Assembly: GCA_032158295.1 (NCBI GenBank)
Contig: CM063246.1
Location: forward strand, 17,023,168 to 17,087,167
From: Pycnopodia helianthoides
Taxonomy: Eukaryota; Echinodermata; Asteroidea; Forcipulatida; Asteriidae
DNA length: 64,000 bases
Reading direction: 5' to 3'
The position numbers and the translations under genes are program-made. The first letter of the stretch is position 1. Every line of letters begins with the position of its first letter. Of the stretch, positions 10,401 through 22,400 are shown in pieces. The notes under the pieces were generated by a model, which was given only the letters and a program-made list of their open reading frames with translations, made no database searches and had not been told where the DNA came from.

Positions 10401-13400
10401 ATTATCAAATAAAATAGTGCGGCACTATCCATGCCCATGAGAACGAAGTTTACATAGCAGGATTAACGACAACTGTATTTATAATTTTGTTGTTTATTGG
10501 TTGCTTTCTGTTGTAACCCTTCGATCATAGATTAGGCATTAAAATAAGACACAGGTGGGATTTTCACTGACCTTAAAATTTTTTGCAGATCAGACACATT
10601 TCTCTTTTCATAAATAAGCAATGAGTTCTTCTGACTAACCCAAACTGAGACAACGGCTAATTACGGATACAAGAAAAAAAGTCTGGTTTCTTCTTGTCAT
10701 AGAGACATGTAATTACCATAAAGTCTGACCCAGAGGGTGTACAAAACCATATGACAGGACCCGCCATAAAAACGAAATCCATTTGAAAGGTTGCCTTTTT
10801 TATGATTAAGTGATTTCAAACACTAAAAGTAAAAAGTGGTTTCTGAGGTCACAAAGATTATTTATTAAAGTCTAACAAATGTAAGTTATTTACCCAGTCA
10901 TTTTCTCTGATTTATTGTTTGAAATTTCAATTATAAAATGCTTACCTTTAACACATCACCTACATCTATCTGCCAAGTGCAGTCTATTGGAGCATGTCCA
11001 TCATTGTGACGAATAAGATCTCTCGCTTCCTTTACTGAAAACGCCCCGTCATTCAAATGAGCAATATGGAAGAAACATTCTGTAATACAAATGAGCAATA
11101 TGGAAGAAACATTCTGTAATACAAATGAGCAATATGGAAGAAACATTCTGTAACACATGAGCAATATGGAAGAAAAATTCTGTAATACAAATGAGCAACA
11201 TGGTAGAAACATTCTGTAATACAAATGAGCAATGTGGAAGAAACATTCTGTAATACAAATGAGCAACATGGTAGAAACATTCTGTATTACAAATGAGTAA
11301 TATGGAAGAAACAATATGTAAGAAAATCAGTCAACCGATTTTTATGACTCATGACAAACTGGATGGGAACTCAAAGTTTTAAACATTCTGTACAAACTGA
11401 AGCAATGTTCAGTTCCTTGAACAGGAGTTGTTATAAATAGTTGGAAAGCAAAATCATGTAAATAAATGTCAAGGCCAGTAGTGGGCCCAACATACATGGT
11501 TTCATGAAATGTCAAGATCAGCATTACAACACATGTGAGAATGTAGTTGACAAGTTGGTACATCAATCTCACATTATTGGTTGTACTTTATTCCCAACAT
11601 CCCTGCCTAATCTCCAAGGCTAAATTCCTTGGTTTTAGCATTCAATATGAATTTTTGATCAGACGAAAGCCATGTATGCTATGCAGCAACGAAAGTAGGG
11701 CTACATTTTAGAGGACACAATGGAGTGCACCATAGGAGTGTACTTCTTGCCAATTAAAACTGTAGTTTGTGTATCATTTTTCTCAAACAAGCTCTTCAGT
11801 GCTCTTGTTATGCCATTTACTTTTTTTATAAGATAAAATGACGTGAAAAACAATTTTTTTCTGCATAAAAATAGTTTTAAAAACATTGCAATTATCACAT
11901 AAAAGCTTATAAAATGTAACATTTTACTCATGTAATTTTTATTCTTAAAAGTCAAGATTTCAAGTTGGGATATCAATGCGGGGGGGGGGTGTCATGTGTC
12001 AGTGCTCTTTTTGAATACATGATTGTTTCAATAATAATAGCAACACTTCGTGGAATGCGGGCATTTCTAGATTGGGTCAATGAATAGTTGGTTTTGGTTT
12101 CTCATGAACCTGTCTCGGAAAATTGTTTGTTATTCATTATTCACCATTTGTTGCTCTTGTCAAAATGCATGCCTGGTTTAAATGGCAAATTTTCCATTGA
12201 TGGGGCTTCAGACTACATCATGTCCAAGGTTTGCTGGAAAATAAGGGCTCGACTGAAACAGCCGATTTTTTTTTTGCTTTTTTGTATTTTTATACAAGCA
12301 TTTTTTATATATAACTAGACTTATAGTGTTTGTGAAAACAAACACTAGGTGTTTGGGTATTGCTGGGGTCAGTGTTGTGTCAACGCGTGAGCTATTTCAT
12401 TAAGTTGAAGTTTGGTGCTATTACTGTTTTGTGGCGTGCCTTACAAGCTACGCACTTTAGCAAAAGTCTAAAAAAGCACACAATCATCAAAAGCCTGACA
12501 TTTGATTGTTAGCGAGGTTTGCATGGATGGCTGTTTTAGAGACTAACAAAATCAGGTTGCGTGAATCTTGAATAGAGACTAGAGTACAAGCATGCTTTAT
12601 GGACTTTGAACCTTGTGGTTAATATAGCAAAACAGTCAGCCACAGTGCTGTTGCATTATACACAGTTTAATACAAACTTGGGCCTTAACGTCTGATTTCG
12701 ACCAGAAGTTACGGTCAAATTGGTATTATTTCCGTGCAAAAGTTTGAGAAGGCTCAAGGACCTACAACCTGATGTAAAAATGTTGCTTAAAGTATAAGCA
12801 GTTCTTAAGATACAATTTTTTGAAATTTTCAACTTCCGTTTTGAACCAGAAGTCAAGGTCGAATGGGGTCACAATCTGTGTAGCATTTGTTAAGTTGTAG
12901 GAAACCTCTTCGATGATGTATTGATTGTAGAAATCCATTGTGTGGTTCATGACTTATGGTTCATCTACTAGTACGAATGATTATTTAACTATATCTAAAG
13001 TTTGAAGGTTGTGTGAGCTTGGGAAGTGTGCTTTTGTTAGCAGCCAATCGCGAGGGATAAGAAGAAAAAAGAAGAAGTATTTAAAAAAAAAAAAAAAAAA
13101 AAAGAACAAAAAAACAAGAGGTGTTCCGGGCGGAGTGCCCGAACATCTAAAAAGTTGAATCTTTAATTGAAAATAAAATCAACTTTGCCTATGGTCAAAC
13201 CCAATTCTTGTGTGATCATAATCATGATATGGTTAGTTCTACAGACAACAATGGGAAGGCTTGTTTAACTCCTACCTTCAGGTCTTGGCTTCTTTTTTGG
13301 TGGAGCTGCATAACAAGCAAACCAACAAGATTATTTAGTTATAGATATTCAATAGAAACATGATTGTTAGTTATTTAATAGCAACATTTTATCTAATTGG

Positions 13401-16400
13401 TCAGTGTTTTATTTCATTTAGTACATAGGACCTACTTGGAATGAAATATTTATGTGGATGATTTTACTTTTGTCAGATGTATTTATGTTCATACTCTATG
13501 ATTACAATAAAGGTTTAAAGGCACTGTACACGTTTGGTAATGACTCTGAAATTTAATGGCATTAAAAACTTACTTGGTAAGAAGTACAGCAGCCTTGGGT
13601 AGTATAATGAATTTGAGAAAGTTTTAACTTCAAAGTACTACGGTTATGGAAAACATATCACTTTTTATTCCCCAAAATTTGCATTTGAGCAGAATGTTCA
13701 TTCTTATTGGGAATATTCTTCCTGCGTGGAAATATTTGCTCCAGTTTTTCGGTGATATCTCAAAAATGCGACCACCTTTTGAAGTGAAATTTTCACAGGT
13801 TAGTTTTATTGTATGTACCTATATTTATGAAGGACTAACACAATCAGTAGGCTCCAATTACCAAACGTTTACTGTGCCTTTAAAGTAAGATGGGTCATGA
13901 TAAAAAAAGCATTTAACATTTCACTCTGAAAGCTTAGTTTTATAACAACATAAATGTCTTGAAAAATCTCAGTAGATTTGGTTTCCTGTTAACTGTTTCA
14001 AACTGTTCAAAGTGACACATTTTATGTATTTTGGTAGAACCGTCCTGCTAAACGGCCGCGGACATCAAAGGTCATTTTGAACTACTTCCTATATGCCTAG
14101 GCCATTTAATGTGTATGGGCTGGACAGTCTGATCAGACACTGATGTATGCTTTCAAACACTGGCCTAGGCCATTCAATGTGTATGGGCTTGACAGTCTGA
14201 TCAGACACTGATGGACTGTTTCAAACACTGGCCTAGGCCATTCAATGTGTATGGGCTGGACAGTCTGATCAGACACTGATGTATGCTTTCAAACACTGGC
14301 CTAGGCCATTCAATGTGTATGGGCTGGACAGTGATCAGAAACTGATGTATGCTTTCAAACACTGGCCTTGGCCATTCAATGTGTATGGGCTTGACAGCCT
14401 GATCAGACACTGATGAACTGTTTCAAACACTGGCCTAGGCCATTCAATGTGTATGGGCTGGACAGTGATCAGAAACTGATGTATGCTTTCAAACACTGGC
14501 CTGGGCCATTCAATGTGTATGGGCTTGACAGCCTGATCAGACACTGATGTATGCTTTCAAACACTGGCCCAGGCCATTCAATGTGTATGGGCTGGACAGC
14601 CTGATCAGACAGTGATGAACTGTTTCAAACACTGGCCTAGGCCATTCAATGTGTATGGGCTTGACAGCCTGATCAGACACTGATGTATGCTTTCAAACAC
14701 TGGCCTAGGCCATTCAATGTGTATGGGCTGTACAGTCTGATCAGACACTGATGTAATGCTTTCAAACACTGGCCTAGGCCATTCAATGTTATGGGCTTGA
14801 CAGCCTGATCAGACACTGATGAACTGTTTCAAACACTGGCCTAGGCCATTCAATGTGTATGGGCTGGACAGCCTGATCAGACACTGATGAACTGTTTCAA
14901 ACACTGGCCTAGGCCATTCAATGTGTATGGGCTTGACAGCCTGATCAGACACTGATGTAACGTTTCAAACACTGGCCTAGGCCATTCAATGTGTATGGGC
15001 TGTACAGTCTGATCAGACACTGATGTATGCTTTCAAACACTGGCCTAGGCCATTCAATGTGTATGGGCTGGACAGTCTGATCAGACACTGATGTATGCTT
15101 TCAAACACTGGCCTAGGCCATTCAATGTGTATGGGCTGGACAGCTGATCAGACACTGATGAACTGTTTCAAACACTGGCCTAGGCCATTCAATGTGTATG
15201 GGCTGGACAGCTGATCAGAACTGATGAACTGTTTCAAACACTGGCCTAGGCCATTCAATTGTATGGCTGACAGTCTGATCAGACACTGATGTATGCTTTC
15301 AAACACTGGCCTAGGCCATTCAATGTTATGGCTGACAGTCTGATCAGACACTGATGTATGCTTTCAAACACTGGCCTAGGCCATTCAATGTGTATGGGCT
15401 GGACAGCCTGATCAGACACTGATGAATCTTTCAAACACTGGCCTAGGCCATTCAATGTGTATGGGCTGGACAGCCTGATCAGACACTGATGTATCTTTCA
15501 AACACTGGCCTGGGCCATTCAATGTGTATGGGCTTGACAGCCTGATCAGACACTGATGTATGCTTTCAAACACTGGCCCAGGCCATTCAATGTGTATGGG
15601 CTGGACAGCCTGATCAGACACTGATGAACCGTTTCAAATACTGGCCTAGGCCATTCAATGTGTATGGGCTTGACAGCCTGATCAGACACTGATGAACTGT
15701 TTCAAACACTGGCCTAGGCCATTCAATGTGTATGGGCTGGACAGCCTGATCAGACACTGATGAACTGTTTCAAACACTGGCCTAGCCATTCAGAGTTTAT
15801 GGGCTTGACAGCCTGATCAGACACTGATGTATACTTTCAAACACTGGCCTAGGCCATTCAATGTGTATGGGCTGTACAGTCTGATCAGACACTGATATAT
15901 GCTTTCAAACACTGGCCCAGGCCATTCAATGTGTATGGGCTGGACAGCATGATCAGACACTGATGAACCGTTTCAAATACTGGCCTAGGCCATTCAATAT
16001 GTATGGGCTGGACAACCTGATCAGACAGTGATGAACTGTTTCAAACACTGGCCTAGGCCATTCAATGTGTATGGGCTTGACAGCCTGATCAGAAACTGAT
16101 GTATGCTTTCAAACACTGGCCTAGGCCATTCAATGTGTATGGGCTGTACAGTCTGATCAGACACTGATGTATGCTTTCAAACACTGGCCTAGGCCATTCA
16201 ATGTGTATGGTCTGGACAGCCTGATCAGACACTGATGAATATTTCAAACACTGGCCTGGGCCATTCAATGTGTATGGGCTTGACAGCCTGATCAGACACT
16301 GATGAACTGTTTCAAACACTGGCCTAGGCCATTCAAGGCAGTCTGATCAGACACTGATGAACTGTTTCAAACACTGGCCTAGGCCGTTCAATGTGTATGG

Positions 16401-19400
16401 GCTTGACAGTCTGATCAGACACTGATGGACAGTTTCAAACACTGGCCTAGGCCATTCAATGTGTATGGGCTGGACAGTCTGATCAGACACTGATGTATGC
16501 TTTAAAACACTGGCCTAGGCCGTTCAATGTGTATGGGCTGGACAGTCTGATCAGACACTGATGTATGCTTTCAAACACTGGCCCAGGCCATTCAATGTGT
16601 ATGCGCTTGACAGCCTGATTAGACACTGATGAACTGTTTCAAACACTGGCCTAGGCCATTCAATGTGTATGGGCTGGACAGTGATCAGAAACTGATGTAT
16701 GCTTTCAAACACTGGCCTGGGCCATTCAATGTGTATGGGCTTGACAGCCTGATCAGACACTGATGAACTGTTTCAAACACTGGCCCAGGCCATTCAATGT
16801 GTATGGGCTGGACAGCCTGATCAGACACTGATGAACCGTTTCAAATACTGGCCTAGGCCATTCAATGTGTATGGGCTTGACAGCCTGATCAGACACTGAT
16901 GAACTGTTTTCAAACACTGGCCTAGGCCATTCAATGTGTATGGGCTGGACAGGCTGATCAGACACTGATGAACTGTTTCAAACACTGGCCTAGGCCATTC
17001 AGAGTTTATGGGCTTGACAGCCTGATCAGACACTGATGTATACTTTCAAACACTGGCCTAGGCCATTCAATGTGTATGGGCTGTACAGTCTGATCAGACA
17101 CTGATGTATGCTTTCAAACACTGGCCCAGGCCATTCAATGTGTATGGGCTGGACAGCATGATCAGACACTGATGAACCGTTTCAAAAAACTGGCCTAGGC
17201 CATTCAATGTGTATGGGCTGGACAACCTGATCAGACAGTGATGAACTGTTTCAAACACTGGCCTAGGTCATTCAATGTGTATGGGCTTGACAGCCTGATC
17301 AGACACTGATATATGCTTTCAAACACTGGCCTAGGCCATTCAATGTGTATGGGCTGTACAGTCTGATCAGACACTGATGTATGCTTTCAAACACTGGCCT
17401 AGGCAGTTCAAGTTTATGGCTGGACAGGCTGATCAGACACTGATGTATGCTTTCAAACACTGGCCTAGGCCATTCAATGTGTATGGGCTGGACAGCCTGA
17501 TCAGACACTGATGAATTATTTCAAACACTGGCCTAGGCCATTCAATGTGTATGGGCTGGACAGTCTGATCAGACACTGATGAACTGTTTTTAACACTGGC
17601 CTAGGCCATTCAAGGCAGTCTGATCAGACACTGATGAACTGTTTCAAACACTGGCCTAGGCCGTTCAATGTGTATGGGCTGGACAGTCTGATCAGACACT
17701 GATGTATGCTTTAAAACACTGGCCTAGGCCGTTCAATGTGTATGGGCTGGACAGTCTGATCAGACACTGATGTATGCTTTCAAACACTGGCCTAGGCCAT
17801 TCAATGTGTATGGGCTGGACAGTTTGATCAGAAACTGATGTATGCTTCCAAACACTGGCCTAGGCCATTCAATGCGTATGGGCTGGACAGTCTGATCAGG
17901 CACTGATGTATGCTTTCAAACACTGGCCTAGGCCATTCAATAAGTATGGCTGGACAGCCTTATCAGACACTGATGTATGCTTTCAAACACTGGCCTGGGC
18001 CATTCAATGTATATGGGCTGGACAGTCTGATCAGACACTGATGTATGTTTTCAAATGCTATGTTAGCATAGAAACCTAGCTTTGGCCGTCTTTAAATCCC
18101 TTGTAAATGAACACATAGTCTTTGTTTTTTACAAACACCGAATGTCTACTTTGTTCATTTGTTTTGTTTTGTTTGTTTGATTGTTGGGGTCTTTGTTTGC
18201 TGGTTTGTTTGTTTGTTGTGCTTTCTTGTTTTAATGACTTGCCATAAAATGTGGGTCTTTAAGGTAATCGGAAGAAGAACTAACTATTTTTCTTCGACTA
18301 TTAAGGTTACACGTCTTTAAATTTCAAGGTATATTTTTTACCTGGAATGAATCGAAAATAGGCCTCAAATCCAGAATATTCCAGGTCTTCATCTGCTACA
18401 AACAAAATCCAGAGGTAGCGGCTGGTGGTGGTGAAATTACTGGGTTTTTTGTCCCCGCAATATTTGCCAATTAGCGGTGAGTAGCCAAACCTGCCGTCTC
18501 GAACGTCCAGGTAGTCGTACAGACAATCATTGTGATATTCAATCTCAAATACATCACTGAAGGTTACTTCAACTACCTCGTTTTCTCCCGCTAAAATGCA
18601 ATCAAAATACCGTTATCGTTAATGAGGGGGGATGATTGTAAAACGTGTATTATTTATCAAAGTGATTTAATATATGCTGTTACTATGCACGGTCTTGATG
18701 AGTTTATGCATTTTTCTGCTGCAATTCCACAGATATCCTTGGCAAATGTGTCATTGAGTGAAATCGTGCTCTTAGTATGCATTAGGCCTATAACTAATTA
18801 AATGAGCGGTATTTATTATACTATGTGTTTTTATTTCTCTATCAACTTAATGGCTGACAGGTGCGGGGGTCAATTTGAGTGGAATTGGCAAGGCTTTAGG
18901 CGTATTAAGTTGGTTGTAAGTCTGCGTAAATAAATATATAAAAAAAGTAATGAAGAATGTTCCTAGAAAAGAAATGGGAATAATTTTTCATTGAATATTT
19001 AAAGGAACATTACAGAATTGGTAAGAAAAAACTTGTGAAATATACATTTTGATCACAGATTTACATAAAACTTACACGGTCTAATGATGATGATAGTAGA
19101 AAACATCCCTTGAAATATTTCTGTCTGAAATGCCGTATTTGATGAGGAATTAATCAAACTACTTTTCCGATTGGAGTTTATCGCTCAGTGAGCGTTTTAT
19201 TCATTTTGTTTAATCTATATGATTTCATGCAAATGTGTAATCGGTTTTTCACTATTTTCTCGTGACCCAGATGGCCGATCGATCTCAACCTTCTACAGGT
19301 TTGTCAGTTTATGTATATAGTGGATTAAATAAAGTGCTTACACTGCCAGCAACTGTTTTGTTAGCAAAAAACAATTCTGTAATGTTCCTTTTAAGGTTTA

Positions 19401-22400
19401 GGGCAACATTATTACGGTGACATGTTTTCCTAGTTGGCATATTTTATCTGATAATAGTGTTCTGATGGAAAGCTTATCAAGTCTGAAGTAAAATCACATC
19501 ATTATTCTGACAAATTGGAACCACCTTTATAGGCATTTTTTAAGTAACCACCAATACTTTTCCCAACAATAAATAGCATTTATGTGCAAACACACTATTA
19601 CAAATTGTTTAGCTTATACTTCAAATTGTCATGTAGAGCACAGATGGGGCAGTCCTCTTCAATCTGTCTTAAACGTATTCATTTGGGTTCATGTGTGATA
19701 GGCACTATACTTACTTTCCTAGTCCTGTGGGAAAAAACCCACAGGAATATCACAAATCAGTGTAAGGGTAAAAAACACACATGTATCTCTTTATCCTATT
19801 CCTGATGTAATTATTATCTATTAAACTGTCTTAACCATACCCATCACCCTTTTGAAGGATTTCGATTTTGACGATCAAGGACAATGGTCTGTCCAAAATG
19901 GTGTAGGTCTTATTCCGGCGGATTACCAACTATAAGCTGATTTACGTCACTGTGACATGTTGCATCACATGAATTCTTTTGTGGTTATCATTCAACATCG
20001 CATGTTAGTTAAATTCAAAACTTACAGTTTGTAGGATGGGGGAGTTTGCGGTATTTTATACCATCATGTAACTAGGCCTGTTGACAGCTCTGAAAAGAAC
20101 AGTACACCGGATGTGTAGTAACTCAATGATTCGATCAGTATATACTCTAATCCTCTTCGGGGAATAATATTCTGATCGAGATTTTGAAATGTTACTTTCC
20201 CTGATAATATTACCCTCAAAAAAGTAGAGTGTTGAGAGTGAAGGTTCGTAGAGAGCAGGGTAGAAAAAACTGTTGAAGGAGTTTTCCACTTTTGCCACTT
20301 CTGTATCAAACCGCCACTCGTACTGCGTGGCAGACTTGTATGCTCCTGGCTCAGGGAAGATGACCCGCGGACCATCATCAGCTGAAATCAACAAACAAAC
20401 AACAGTAAATACTTTCCAATGTTGAGGAAAAATAATGGTGGATTTTAAATAATTATCACCTTATATTATTATCACAACATCATTTAAAGCGCGGTTTGTA
20501 TACATGGGTACAAAACGCATGGCTCTAAAAGTGTAAAAATTTGGTTGGTCAAAAAACATAGCTTTTCAAAACAAGTTTGTACTTGTACTTCCACGAATAT
20601 CAACGATTAAATTGGCAAATCTGACACCATTGCTAAAAAGCTGTGTTGTGCATCACCTCGTGTCTGAGATTTACGGCACTGAAGCGCATTTTGCATGGAC
20701 ACGAGAACTTAGTGAAGACGGAAAGACATTTTTTCCCAACATAAGGTCAATGGTTTCCTTTACCACAATTCACCCTATCTTTACAGAATTGGTGCTTCTA
20801 CTTCTGATCTCTGCGTTGTGCGAATCCACCCAGACTATAAGCCATATAATCCAGGAGTGCAAAATCTTCGGACCCCAAACGGTACTGCTGGCCTTACGAC
20901 CCTTGATGACTACACTATTAACTGGCTCTCCTCAGACCTGCCAGTCTATAGGCGATTTAAGATGGTGACCATACGAACGAACGAATGGTTTCCTTTACCA
21001 CAATTCCTGTCCTATGGCCTGTGCGGAAAAAAACCTCCAAAAGATAGTGCGGCACGGTGCGCATTTTTTGCTGAGTTTTAAACTTTATGATGTGTTCTCC
21101 GTTGTACAATGTATGGATTTATGACGTCACCAGCGCCCTCTATCAACGTGTGTGAAATCTTTGGATGTTCATGGTTTTCGTTCAAAGGCATTGCATGGGG
21201 ACGACTCTTTTTCGATATTGGACCTTCACATAAACTTGGTATGAAAAACATGTGTTTGTCATTGTGTAAACTACGCCAACATGTTATTAAACCCAGTTAA
21301 CTATAATTACTTAACCAGGTGAACCAAGTTTGCCGATTAATTTTTCCTATTTGCCTCTTCCTGATTGGCTTTGCCAATTTTGGGGTCTATTGTAAAACAC
21401 TTCTGTACAATTTGTTTTATTATTAAAAATAATATCTGAAGATTTGAGAGGCCAGTTTTTAGGAATATAACAGACGGGTTCAAGCATAGTAAGGTTTGGA
21501 GATACAAGTATGAGAAAGTCCATCTAGGTTTAACGATGGGTTAGGGTCAGGGTTACATGAAGGGTGAGGGTCAGGATGATGGGCCATGTTGGACTTAGTA
21601 TTATAATAATTATAATAGTCAGGGTCAGGATCCAAATCAGCATTTGGGTTGGGGTTTGGGTCTGTGTAATGATAGGGTCGTGGTCTACTGCCTCAAACTC
21701 AAAGTCAGGTTCAGGGTCTGGATGGTTCTTAATTATAGTAAAATAATGTAATGTTAAAATTGTCCGCTATTGATAACCAAATCTGAGTGACTGACTTTAT
21801 TATCAAGCTCTTTGACGGTTATAAACTTGTTGGTTTCTTGCAAAATGTTTTAACCAAAAAACTGCAAGTTTTACTATATTCTGTTCCCCCTTGTATCCCC
21901 TCCTATTCAGTATTGGTTCACTGCATACCCTCTGCTATCGCTAGCCCTGACCTCGTAATACAATAATACTCATCAGGGTATTCTGAAAAGGATGACATTT
22001 TTATTTATTATTTTTTTTTAGAAGGGACCAACAAACCCAAAATGTTTTTGGGCACAATGGTGCATTTACAAGGTTCAACACTGTTGATCGCTTATAGAAA
22101 AGCATTTGTCTCATTATTGAATGCTTGCTGGATTTATGATGTTTAAACGCACAATAAGTCCCTGTGGATTCGCCAGTTGATTTCAGTGAGTTGTTCTTTG
22201 CAACAGAAAACACGGTGCCAGTTACTTTCAACAGAAAACACACAATCAATCATTGTACAAAGAATCTTGCAAAGAAGGTTGTCTGAGTTTTTAAAAGCAT
22301 TTTTGTAACCTTTCAAAAAGTTAACGATGAATCGCTTTCCATTGAAACTCTTTCAGATTTGACAACTGGAACAGCTTGCAGGAGACTTCCCACCGACTAC

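Noticed and set aside
11049..11314. Overlapping ORFs with FFHIAHLYYRM repeats as an independent gene
   Set aside because: They are the 34-bp array read in three frames; only the last part belongs to exon 5 of the Neto-like gene.
14201..17508. Many minus-strand ORFs of about 70 codons with SPYTLNGLGQCLK-type peptides
   Set aside because: All come from the 68-bp satellite, whose period is not a multiple of three; each ends after about three units.
20056..20378. Second minus-strand ORF (104 codons) over exon 2
   Set aside because: Wrong frame; the exon 2 frame matches exon 1 and 3 phases and CUB similarity.
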